Origin: Phymorhynchus buccinoides
Taxonomy: Eukaryota > Mollusca > Gastropoda > Neogastropoda > Raphitomidae
Reading direction: 5' to 3'
Length of the DNA stretch: 64,000 nt
Assembly: GCA_017654935.2 (NCBI GenBank)
Contig: CM065697.1
Coordinates: 48,781,634 to 48,845,633 of the forward strand
Below are positions 43,304 through 54,800 of this stretch, one piece after another. The notes under the pieces were generated by a model. It had not been told where the DNA came from, made no database searches, and saw only the letters and a program-made list of their open reading frames with translations. The first letter of the stretch is position 1; each line of letters opens with the position of its first letter. Both the position numbers and the translations under genes were made by a program.

Positions 43304-44187
43304 CAGACGTTTCGTACCCTGGACGTTTCGTACCCTGGTTTGGTCGTTTCGTACATTATTTTCAAGACATTTCGTACATGAACTTAGCGTTTCGTACACA
43401 AGACATTTCGTACACAGGCGTTTCGTGCACAAGACATTTCGTAACAGTAAGCTAGGCCTATCTGCAGTCTGGACTCCAGCTACTTTAAGCAATTTCATTG
43501 GATAACGATGTCACGATAAATAAGTACCTGCCATGAAATATCTACCTCGGCATGAGAACTATAACCATCTAACCCTAACCCTATCCCTAGCCACGGAAAT
43601 AACCAAGAAAGTTTTTATTTCTAACCCTCACCCTAACCCTATCCCTTTCCCGGGCGTTATATCCTAACCCTATCCCTGTCTAACCCTATCCCGACCTGCA
43701 GAAAGGGGTAGGAGTAGGGGAAGACGGGGTAAAAAGCGCATGGGCGGGTAAGAAGCCCACCCCAATTATCTCATGAAATAAAGAAAATTTCAGTCAAATT
43801 TGCCCATGAGACGAATGCTAGACATTAACGCTCGTCTCATGGGCAAAATGAGACTGAAATTTGCTTCATTTCATGAGATAATTGGGGTGGGCTTCTTACC
43901 CGCCCATGCGCTTTTTACCCTGTCTTCCCCTAGCAGTGAGTTCAAAACTTGAAAACAAAAATCATTGGCGTCCAGACTGCAGATAGCTTTCTGTCATTTC
44001 GTACACAGGCGTTTCGTACATTTTCGTGTACGAAACGTCCACAGACTGGCTATATGGCTCCCCCCCACCAAGTTTTAGAGATGTTTTGCTTGTGTACGAA
44101 GTGTCCAAGTGTGTACGAAGTGACTAAGACGAAACGGTCATGACGTACGAAACGACCAGACGAAACGTCCAGGGTACGAAACGTCTG
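43304..44187. mobile_element. Foldback DNA transposon with TTTCGTAC subterminal repeats
   Basis: Ends cagacgtttcgtaccctgg and its complement lie between TA. The left arm holds about nine TTTCGTAC-like repeats (43306-43445); the right arm mirrors them (43990-44187). A further palindrome (43717-43930) and telomere-like CCCTAA variants (43570-43695) lie inside. Confidence 0.82.
43717..43930. mobile_element. Nested near-perfect palindromic MITE, 214 bp
   Basis: ggggaagacggggtaaaaag...ctttttaccctgtcttcccc, flanked by TA. The arms pair over about 95 bases with a short loop. Confidence 0.82.
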
Positions 44188-44339
44188 TATCCCGCAGATA
44201 TTTGGGTACCGTTCAGTATCAATTGTGATTTATTTTCTGCCAGTTTAACTAAGTTTTTCTATGAAAAAATAACAGACATTTCAGTGGTTACCATTGGAAA
44301 GATATGCAGCCAGTGCACACCGATACAAAAACACATACA

Positions 44340-44540
44340 TTTAGAATACGACCCTTGGCTGACATTAGCCTGTAGTAGGGGCCACCAGTAGCATGCATGA
44401 GATCTTGTGGAAGACTGACACTCTCAAACAAGGGGGCCTTGGTACTGGCGGGCTCTGGTGCTGCAGCCAAAGGGATGGGTTGGCCGTGGGGGAGGGATCT
44501 CCACTATGAACAAATTCTAGTCCAGCTTGCCGGAATAGTA
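44340..44540. repeat. Interspersed repeat shared with 23340-23430 and 23570-23820
   Basis: ggctgacattagcctg, then tgctgcagccaaagggatgg-type blocks, recur with divergence. Confidence 0.45.
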
Positions 44541-45599
44541 TCTGTCAGGCAGTCATAGTCAGAAACGACTGACTGATACACATATAATGGAATTAATTAT
44601 TTAAAAAAGCCACAAAACACCAATGGAATGACTATAAGGCATTTATGTATGATTACGATGAATAATATTAACAAAAACTGAGTGTGCGACAGACCGAGAC
44701 AAATAACTAAATAAAATGAAAGATGGGACAGGAAAGCCTTACGGCTATGTTTTGAGTCCCAAAATCCTAATCCTAATGCTTTCAAGATTTTTATTATCTC
44801 TTCATCAGGAAGATGAGCTTAAAACTGACAGAAGGTACAGCTAAAAAGTTAAAAAGAAAAGCAGGGGTGAGCACAAGTTCAATATTATTTCATGACAAGA
44901 AAAATAGGAGACTGAGTATGCTGTTCAAAAAAATAAATAAATTGAAAACTACTCAACTTAAGGAAGGGCCTAACAAATCAAAGTAGTAGGAAGAAAGGGA
45001 AGATAAATAAGATGGCAAAGCCACACAAGCGCACCCCCAGTTCAAGGTCATAAAAATTCAGATTCAAATTGGGAGTGCGCCTGCGAGCCCTTGCTTGATT
45101 AAGAGCCTGCCCACCCTACAGGCATTGTGCACGAGAAAAGGAAAGTGCACATGTCAATGTAAGAGTATAGAATGGAAGTTATGGGGTGTTTTTGTACTCC
45201 CAGGTCTTACAGAATGGGAGTACATTGGGATCGTGTCTCCGGCTAGACCAGGGCATTTAACGGCCGTGTATGACTTTTTACTCGTCTTTCCTTCACACGT
45301 CCCCCCCCCCCCCCCCCCCATATTTGACTGATTTCCTTGAAGCTATAAATCTATCTCATAACATTATTATCCTTCTACATAGTAAACGAAGTATCAAAAT
45401 ACTTAAATTATTCCTGACTATCTTGGGCTCTCATCTTTTCCCCATAATATCTCATCAGTTCACTTTCCACCCTATCTTTGCTGAACTTATTATCTTTCTT
45501 TTTCGTACTACCCCCTTAAGTGCAGCATAATCTTCAGCGTGATGAAGTTGGCTGCCTAAGGCGAAGAAGAAGAAGAAGAAGAGCTGTGCGTTGTCCAGT

Positions 45600-45603
45600 A
45601 TCT

Positions 45604-45690
<87 letters not shown>

Positions 45691-45720
45691 TGTGTGTGTG
45701 TGTGTCTGTGTGTGTATTCG
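45600..45720. repeat. (GT)n microsatellite, about 110 bp
   Basis: Nearly pure GT with a few TC interruptions, next to the second-family SINE. Confidence 0.95.
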
Positions 45721-45754
45721 CCCATGGTGCCAGAAATGAGCAGAAAATGATTTT

Positions 45755-45930
45755 GCATTTGCACACAGTACCTCGGTTTAAGGTCTCATCCGAAGGACCA
45801 GGAAACAGGAGTAAAGTATCTTTCCCAAGGACACAACACCGTGAATGGAGCTGGGTTCGAACCAGCGCACTCACAAACCCGTTGGATTACGAGTGGCGAC
45901 TCTAACCAACTACACCACGGCGCCTCACAC
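45755..45930 (-). repeat. Second-family tRNA-SINE, 5' half
   Basis: The minus strand starts aggcgccgtggtgtagttgg (A-box-like), with B-box ggttcgaaccc-like at about 45855. It matches 17275-17425. Confidence 0.72.
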
Positions 45931-46289
45931 CAGGACCAACACATGAGGCAAACATGTCATTTAGTAATTTAGTACCTGAAACTGTTGCATAGCACAGGTC
46001 ACCATGCATCTCACACAAACGACTCATACACGATTTCTGAAAGATATCAATATTTTAATTCCATATGTAAGCGTCCAGACAAGTCAGTACATGTACAAGC
46101 GTACAGACACAAACTTACAAACCATACAACATCAATAATGAGAAATAACGCTTAATACAGTATTACATTTAGCCATGTGACATCTTGGTTCCTCAAAACA
46201 AATCAAAACCACATAAAATCAATGTACATCCAGTAAGTAGTTTCAGATAAATGAACAAACTATGTACACCATTACCATATAGGAGAGAA

Positions 46290-46705
46290 AGGGGGCAGAG
46301 TGGTTAAGACCTGCCAAATGTAATGCGTGACTGCAGCGTGAGTGACCCGGGTTCGAATCCCGGCCTCACTCTTTCTTTCTAGTTTGAAAGGAAAATCGAA
46401 CTGAACGTCCAGTCCTTCGGATGGGGACTTAAAGCTAGTCTGACCCGTGCGCTTTACGCACGTAAAAATCCCACGGCAGTTGAAAGTCGGTAAGAGCAGG
46501 GAGAAATCCTGCTGCCTGGTATGACCAAATTCATAGCTAGGTTTTCTAAGTGTGCCCCCCCCCCCCCCTCCTCACCCTGTGCCCCCCCCCCCCCCCCCCC
46601 CAAACCAAACAAAAGGTAGGCGCTGCACTTGCAGCGACGCTCTCTCCGGGGGAGAGCAGCCCGAATTTCATAGAGATAAGTCTCTGTGACAAGAATATAC
46701 CAAAT
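46290..46705 (+). repeat. tRNA-derived SINE, best copy of the first family
   Basis: The head resembles tRNA-Leu/Ser: A-box region gcagagtggttaagacc and a fully paired T-arm (ccgggttcgaatcccgg). The body has gtaaaaatcccacggcagtt and ggtaagagcagggagaaatc, then a C-rich stretch and a tail with tagagataagtctctgtgac. Other copies: 9635-9965, 38530-38930, 5645-6015 (part) and 960-1035 (part). Confidence 0.8.
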
Positions 46706-46744
46706 ATAAATAATTTAACAATACGGACAGACAGGCTAAAATGT

Positions 46745-48250
46745 ATCAAGAAACACTTGCTCTAGACAATTTTTTTGTTTTGTTGAAACTCTCATGTCAT
46801 CTTTCACTGCTTGAGTAGGGAAAAACCAAGACTCTCAACATCATACACTAACACACTTTACTTGTGATTTCATAAAATTCCATTCATACCCCTTAGTTCT
46901 CACATACAATCATACCGAAAAATCAAGAAACACAAAACCTACACCCCCCCCCCCCCCCCCCCCCCCCTTAGTGACGGTGGAAACATGCATACCAGCACAC
47001 AACACACACCTTATTCCACTATAATGACATGGGTTTTTTGTACACTATGGTAAATTGCACACTGTTTTCTCTTGTTCAAACAATGAGCATTTAAATTTTA
47101 AATGGTTTTTTAAATTTTACTTAGACTTTTCCAAAATCTTTTACTCCCAAATCACAAATTATACCTGCAATTAAAAAACAACAACACAAAACAAACGGAA
47201 ATAACAATCAACAACAAAAATATTCTATATTACATTAGATTGCTTGACACTAAAAGGAAATCAAGAACAAAATAACGTAATCCATTAAAAAAAAAATACA
47301 AGCAAAAATATTAAAATAACTCAAAACAGGTATATGCAATGAAATAAAAACGCAAACACTCAAAAGTTTGAGTCCCGAAATGATTCAATTTCTTGCAAAC
47401 ATACACATGTCAAACGGCTATACTGCCACTCTGAAAGAAAGAAAAAAAAGAATATTTCAATGAATCACTCTATGTGAACATTACTTGTCGCTGTCCAACG
47501 CTAACCGTGTGTCTGCAAAATTTGACAAAAATAAATTTGTCACTGAAACCCCTTCTAATGACCTAGGTCTTCTATAAATATCTTGTCTGCAACCAATGGA
47601 AATGTTCAAATTTGTCACATGATCTACTGGAAATCACTGGAAATCCTACAGTCTTGACACGCTAACCGTGTAGCTGCCAGTACAGAGATTGAAGCTGTCG
47701 ATCTTCCATTCTTTGCAACTCCGGCGCGAAGCGTGTAACTGAATTATCATGGAAACTTTAGGTGCTAGGCAACTTTTATTGTGTCCCATGTTTACTCATC
47801 GGTAAAGAAGAAGAGTCCAGCGTATATCAAATGGGGAATGACATTGTAGCAGATAACATGTTTTTTGATGCTCCTGTAAATCATTGATTTTGTAGATACT
47901 GTTAGCGTCGGGCAGCGACGTTGTGTATTTTCAGAAAATAAACATTCTCATGAAATCCGCACATCATCCATGTTAATTCAAATGAACAGATGTATGCCAA
48001 TGACACTAAAATCTCCCGTCTGACGCATTGGATTTCAGGCCAGGGCCTCACAAAAGTTAGCAACATTTCAACTGACACACAGTTAAATAAAAGGAATAAA
48101 ACAAACATTTTAAAATAGAGATCCCTTCAAATGCCCAGGTGACCCTCTCAAAATGTGGAAGCATATGTCGCACGCTGATTCCGACCCCTTGATTTCAAAG
48201 ACAGCAAGCACTACCACTGTCTCAATTGTCATTCAAGTATTTCAACTGAC
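46745..48250. other. Gene-free stretch with one MITE
   Basis: AT-rich DNA with a C run (46943-46967). 47487-47919 has inverted ends gtcgctgtccaacgctaac / gttagcgtcgggcagcgac and is probably a MITE. No coding signal. Confidence 0.55.
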
Positions 48251-48254
48251 ATTC

Positions 48255-48665
48255 TTCTTTTTCTTCTTCTTCCCACTTCTGCGTTCCCAGGCCAAATGGG
48301 TAAGGTACATAATCATGTGTCCAGTTTTCAGTTTTCAGTGGTCCCCCCGCTGCGTACATCCGACTCATTCCAATTTTGGAGGAGCTCAAAGGAGAACAAA
48401 TATTTGGAATATTTTTTTTTTAAAGGCAGGAGAATAGGCCAATAAGTCAGAAAGAGAGTAAATGACAGAAAGCAAAGGGAAAAAGCAGAGTCAAAGAGAT
48501 TAGAGGAAATTACAAGCACAGAATTTCCAGAAAGTGGGGGAACTTATTGTACAAAAGACCCCCCCCCCCCCCCCCCCCGTATTCCCACGGGGAGAGACTC
48601 GTGGAGGGGGCAGGGTCGTCCAGCTCCCCGTATGGAGGCACGAGGCATCCACCCACTGTCCCCAA
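48255..48665 (-). repeat. SINE with (GAA)n tail, minus strand
   Basis: Same family as 14345-14760, with a C run expanded between head and body. Confidence 0.7.
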
Positions 48666-49735
48666 AGGACATTCAATACATACAGTTCAAAAAGCTATAA
48701 AGGTCCCATAGCCTGTTGGCCTTAGCTAGGGTCAGTGAATTTATCTATCACCCCCGTGTCTAGGGCTTGGCATTGACAGGCAGAGCTCAACCCTTTCCTT
48801 CCAACGCCTTTTAACTTCTCCCGACCAAAGTCAGGCACTCATTTATTAAACCTGACCGGGGGGAGGAAAACAGGGGAGCATGCACTGACTGACCCAAGCT
48901 TTGGCCTGAACTTTCTTGCAGAAGCCTTCAGGCACACCCACATGCAACCCTGGATGCTGGGAAATAAAGGCCTTTGGTACACCCCCCCCCCCCCTCCTCC
49001 CCGCATCAAGAGTTGTACACAGGAGATGCTTCACCATAAACTTGTAAATGTTTCATTTACAAGACTGTCAAGAAATCTATGCAGCAAATATAATTTATCT
49101 CTTCTTTTTTCCTTCTATTTTTTGGTCCTTTCCTTATTTCCTTATCTGCTTCTTTTCCTTGGTCACATCCCAAAGTGCGTACATATATTTCTGTAAATAG
49201 AAGCTGGTCACCACCAAAGAAGAACCCTAGGACAATAGAAGTAAAGTATATTTCCCAAGACCCCATACCACATCGAATGGGACTCTTAACCCTAACCCTA
49301 ACCTGGGAAAAGATTTTGAGACAATAGCTCTAACCACTCGGCCACAATGCCTTTTCAAGCGCAAGTTACAAACAACAAATATTTCAAGGAGAAGCAGTCT
49401 CTGATTCATAAAAAATGAAAAATGACAAGAAAATAAAATAAGAGGCGTGGGTGAAAGTGAGTAGGTGTTGGGTGGGGGCACAGCAAGAGAACATCGTGGT
49501 GATATTTCGCTGAAATTCAGTGGACCAGTCCAGTCACCAGAACCCCCTTTTTAAACCAGCCAATTTTTATACCCCCACTTTACACCAGCCGATTTACATG
49601 CAACCAAACATCAAGTTTGTTCGAAATAAATAAGCCACAAAAGCCATTCTACAAAACACTTTACAAGTTGGTCCACATTTTGTAATGGTCATTTACCTGT
49701 TCATAGATTCAATGGGTACAGCAGAAGCGTGACTA

Positions 49736-50277
49736 CAGACAAACCCCTATTTTACGACCCTCTGTTAAGCGACCACCTCTCATTTGAGACCGGATTTGTT
49801 GGCACGGATGCATTTTACTATGTAAACGACCTCTCTTAAACGACTTCCTCTAAAACGCGACTTACGACCGCCATTTTGTTGGTTTTTACGACCGTTGTTG
49901 TCGTCTGCATAGACTTCGAGCAAAGGGAAACAACCACGGTCAAGGGCCTGAAAGCGGAGTCGCTTCCCTTGTTGTAGAAAAGATGGCGGAAAGCGTAGGA
50001 AAAGCACGAAAACCACTGACTTTGGACGAGAGTGGAGGTGATTAACAGAAGTCGGCGAAGTGAAACTGTAATACATCAATTGCATAATCCTATGGAGTTG
50101 GAAAGACCCAAATCCAGTTTTAATATGTCATTGTATGTGTGCATGAAGAAGAGAGTATGAACTGTACTGAACTTTTTCTTTCTGCGGCTGCCAGTGAAAA
50201 CCTCCGTCATACGACCCCTCCAATTTACGACTGATTTTTCCGGACATTTTGGAAGTCTTAAAATAGAGGTTTGTCTG
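49736..50277. mobile_element. pogo/Tigger-type deletion derivative retaining the transposase start
   Basis: Ends cagacaaacccctatttta / taaaatagaggtttgtctg are inverted repeats between TA. On the plus strand 49983-50045 encodes MAESVGKARKPLTLDESGGD and stops. The KARKPLTLDE part is typical of the N-terminus of Tigger/pogo transposases just before the HTH domain, which is deleted here. Confidence 0.8.
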
Positions 50278-50664
50278 TACTACAATAATTACTTCAATTC
50301 TCGATCTCTCAGACATGTATTTCTTGCGCATGTACACACACAGAGACACATGCACAAACACACAGTGGAAATGCACAATGTACAGGAGCAATGTATTTTT
50401 GTGGGTGGGGTGGGGGTGGGGGGGGGGGGAGGTGCTAGAGGGGCACAATTAAACATTTTGTCTTTTACGCTCGATCTGTCTCTCAATCAATTTTGTACCA
50501 ATCAATAAAATTCTCATCCTCTAATCAATCTCACATCTCAGTCTATCTCACCCATCCTTCAATGTCAATTTCTCAACGCTCAATCAATTTCTTCCTCAAC
50601 CAATAATCATGTCTTAATCTTTTTCAATCTTCGCACCTCAATCAATCTCACCCCTTATCCCACT

Positions 50665-51170
50665 GTCAATCTAATCCATCAATCAATCTCCACAGATCAA
50701 TCTCTACCTCAACCTCAATCCGTCTCCTATTGATGCAACCCCTCAAACCATCTCCATCTCTTAACCCATCTCAATCGGACAATCTCATGCCTCAATCTCT
50801 ACTTTAATCCATGTCAATCTAATCCATCAATCAATCTCCACAGATCAATCTCTACCTCAACCTCAATCCGTCTCCTATTGATGCAACCCCTCAAACCATC
50901 TCCATCTCTCAACCCATCTCAATCGGACAATCTCATGCCTCAATCTCTACCTTAATCCATGTCAATCTAATCCATCAATCAATCTCCACAGATCAATCTC
51001 TACCTCAACCTCAATCCGTCTCCTACTGATGCAACCCCTCAAACCATCTCCATCTCTCAACCCATCTCAATCGGACAATCTCATGCCTCAATCTCTACCT
51101 TAATCCATGTCAATCTAATCCATCAATCAATCTCCACAGATCAATCTCTACCTCAACCCATCTCAACTTC
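50665..51170. repeat. Minisatellite, unit about 148 bp, 3.4 copies
   Basis: ccatcaatcaatctccacag begins units at about 50668, 50826, 50973 and 51120. The whole region is built from caatctc-like words and lies downstream (3') of APH-1. Confidence 0.88.
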
Positions 51171-51329
51171 ATACCTCAACTAATCTAACATCTTTCGATC
51201 TCTCCTTCAACCCATCTCCGTCTCTCTATCTCCCTCAATCTCAATCTCATTCATCAATCCATCTTAACCCTCACCCCATCTTTCCCTCAATCTCAATCTC
51301 ATTCATCAATCAATCTTAACACTCACCCC

Positions 51330-51650
51330 ATCTTTCCCTCAATCTCACACCTCACTCGATCTCTTCCTTAATCCACCTCAGTCTCACAGCTCACTCGATC
51401 TCTTCCTTAATCCACCTCAGTCTCACACCTCACTCGATCTCTTCCTTAATCCATCTCAGTCTCACATTTCAGTCAATCTCTTCCTTAATCCACCTCAGTC
51501 TCACATTTGTCAAGCTCTTCCTTAATCTATCTCAGTCTCACAGCTCACCTGATCTCTTCCTTAAATCCACCTCAGTCTCACACCTCACTCGATCTCTTCC
51601 TTAAGCCACCTCAGTCTCACATTTCAGTCAATCTCGTACCGCCCTTTGCG
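51330..51650. repeat. Irregular array, unit about 50 bp, running into APH-1 coding sequence
   Basis: Units ctcgatctcttccttaatcc plus acctcagtctcacac. One unit variant (catttcagtcaatctc) is found both at 51469-51484 and at 51620-51636, where it encodes the last codons and stop of APH-1. Confidence 0.82.
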
Positions 51651-51800
51651 GCAGACGAAGGCGGCACGGATGTTTTGGAGCGAGCCGCCGGCCACGACAA
51701 AAGCCAGCACCCCCGACAGCAGCAGAATGAAATAGCCCGGTAAGATCGATGCCATGTAGAGGGGGTCCGGGCGAAAGCCGGTGCGCTTGTTGAGCAAAGT
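51624..51800 (-). CDS. APH1: APH-1 terminal exon
   Basis: 58 codons plus TGA. It encodes [22 protein letters not shown]7 ([19 protein letters not shown]), and a short cytosolic tail [19 protein letters not shown]. Homology to other APH-1 proteins ends near CRKG. The bases for the last three residues and stop are part of a repeat unit that recurs in the adjoining CT-rich array. Confidence 0.92.
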   Translation of the reverse strand, partial: TLLNKRTGFRPDPLYMASILPGYFILLLSGVLAFVVAGGSLQNIRAAFVCRKGRYEID

Positions 51801-54800
51801 CTGGAATTAATTAAGAAATGATACTAGTCATTGATGGGAGATCGACAAAGAATGTAGATCGACAAAATGAAATAACCTGGGAAATGATGGCACCAGACAG
51901 GGAGAGAGTTGGGCTGAGACTGTATGTATGGTTATTGAACAACGTCTTTTAAAAAAAAAAATCAGACATCAAGTGGAGTTTCTTTGATTGAGTTGGGTCT
52001 TAAAGCTTGGCTACAGCTTAGAGCCTGTGAAAGCACATGTATGTGTATGATAGTGAGCATAAGCGTGAGTGTGTGTGCTATGTGCATGTGCTAACATGCG
52101 TGTTGTCTATGTGCGTCTATGAGAGAGCGTGGGAAGTGGTGTGGAGTTTCTCCCATGTTTTCGTGTTGACCCTTTAAATTTTCAAACAGGGGGTGAAAAT
52201 ACCCCTTAAAACTGTAAACAGGGGGTGAGCGTACGCCTTGAGAGAAAGAAATCGGAAACCCTGACCAAACCCAACACAACCCTATAGACGGGAATGAAGA
52301 GAAACGTCTGACCAGGCAGGAGATCAACATGTGTGTGATGAGGACGTCGCCCATCATCCAGTATCGCTTCGTGCCCAGATTATCAGAGACAAAAAAACAA
52401 CCAACCCTAGAATGCCCCAGAACAATGAATACAATACAATGCAGACCTGTTTACCCCTAGTTTGCAAATTTGTAATTTCTGAAACAAAAAATAGTAATTT
52501 TGAAAAAAAAAACAATCCAACGTGCGGCCGATTCTTTTTCTTCACATAACCCGATTATATGCAAGCAATAGTGCACTGGGAGACCTTTAAAAAAAAAAAT
52601 TCAACCATGTATTGGCCTTTTCTTTTTCAAACTCAGCTTACTAACTAACCTGTTCAAACTGCTTGTGATCTCACCACGCAGTCGCTTTGACGCCATCTTG
52701 AAACAGAATGACTGGAAACCGGAATGACTTTTCACCGCATTGTTTCAAAAGCATCGCTTGCCGACGCAACTGTAGTGGTGGTTTTTTATGATTTTTTTTT
52801 TTCCGTCGCCGTAATTAGACTTTTGTTTCGTAAAAATTACGGCAAAATCGTAAAGGTAAACAGGTCTGACAATGCAATACAACACAGTGCAATACAATAG
52901 ATTGGAAATAATGAAGAATGTCTGACCAGGCAGGAGATGAACATGTGTGTGATGAGGACGTAGCCCATCATCCAGTATCGCTTCATGTCCAGTTATCTGG
53001 GGCACCAATGCCCCAGAACAAGGAATACAATGCAATACAACACAGTGCAATACAATAGATTGGAAATAATGAAGAATGTCTGACCAGGCAGGAGATGAAC
53101 ATGTGTGTGATGAGGACGTAGCCCATCATCCAGTATCGCTTCATGTCCAGTTATCTGGGGCCCCAATGCCCCAGAACAAGGAATACAATGCAATACAACA
53201 CAGTGCAATACAATAGATTGGAAATAATGAAGAATGTCTGACCAGGCAGGAGATGAACATGTGTGTGATGAGGACGTAGGCCACCATCCAGTATTGCTTC
53301 TTGTCCAGACCGTTGAAGAACAGAACACCCCAGAATGTGTGCAGCAGAATGAAGCACAGAGTCAGGAATGCTGCACAAACAAATAATAATAATAGTAATA
53401 GTAGTACATTTATATAACGCTTTACCTCAAATGAGCCCAAAGCGCTTCACAATCAATTATTCATCAACAAGTAGACAACAAAATAGTATTTAAGAATGAC
53501 ACAAACCAGCAACAACGCATACAAAGCAACTCTCCACCTCCCTCTCTTTCACACACACGCACACGCACACAAATACTACTTCTTTAAAAAAAATAACTCA
53601 TTTTTATAAATTAATTCCTTTCTTAAAAACAAAAACTTATTTTTGTAAGCGAACTTCTCTAACGAAAACGCACAGCAACACTGAAAAACAAATCCACTTT
53701 ATATTTGTTCAACTTCATTCCTATCTGTAGAAAATGATAACTAAACAAAACAATGGGATTTCCTTTTCAAGAACGCAGTGAAACAGTTGCAAATCTCCAC
53801 CTAGACACGCAATTCAGCTGTAATGTTTTCAATGCCCAAAGCAATTCAGCTACACATTTAGTCTAAAAACATAGACAAGCGAAAAGGGAGATAATAAAGG
53901 ATTTTCTAGCAAAATACACGCATATGTTCCGTGCATAAAGCGCTAAAGAAGTACTAAGTACTTCCATCTCACAGAACAGGCAGCACCAAACAAAAGCATA
54001 CAATGATACATACGAAATAACACAAAATTTTTATTTTTACAAGGTATAATCATAAGCATAAAAACATGGGTGCAACTCCCTAAAATGAAACAAAAATGAA
54101 AGGCAGGGGTCCATGAGCCGCCCAACGTACAACTACAAGGGCAGAGCCCCGTTGGACGATTCAGGGGGGCAAAGTAAGAGAGAGAGATAACGAGACAGAC
54201 AGTTACAATGACAGAGACAGTTTGAGTCTGATAAGTCTTGTCAAATGATTACATTGCCGTTGAAAACAATATGGCAATCACCATGCTGCTTTCAAGATTT
54301 CCCGAGAGAGACTTTCAGGATAGAACAACCAAGTTCAAAATGTCCCAAACCGCATGTGGTCGGGCTGTTGTTTTGGGGTTGTTGGGTGGTGTTGTTTTTT
54401 TGGGGGGATGAATTTTTAAAAAAAACCTGAAGTTCAGTTTCTGGTAACAAATTTTAAAAAACTAAAATCAATGTAAAACTGAAAGAGTTGCACCCATGTA
54501 AATACTTTTTTACACTCATCCCTGAGGCATTCCTTACTTGGAACAATAAAGCGCTAAGATCTCACAGAACTAAGAGCACATAACACACAGGCGCGCTCCT
54601 TACCCGAAGCGAGAAAGAAGAACTGTGAGTCCCCCAAAATGCCGATGGTCCCTGGCCCCGCCATGTCAGCCAGGACGTTGACGATGGAGAACGCCCCGCT
54701 CAGTATGCCAAAGCCCAGGCCAGACACTGAAAGAAAAAAATAACACAGTCATACTCATCTTCATCCAATAGGAATTGGTCGGAAATAATTAAGGGGAGTA

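Noticed and set aside
46290..46385. A functional tRNA gene
   Set aside because: The T-arm is perfect, but the sequence continues into a SINE body that recurs at four other places; the acceptor stem is not closed.
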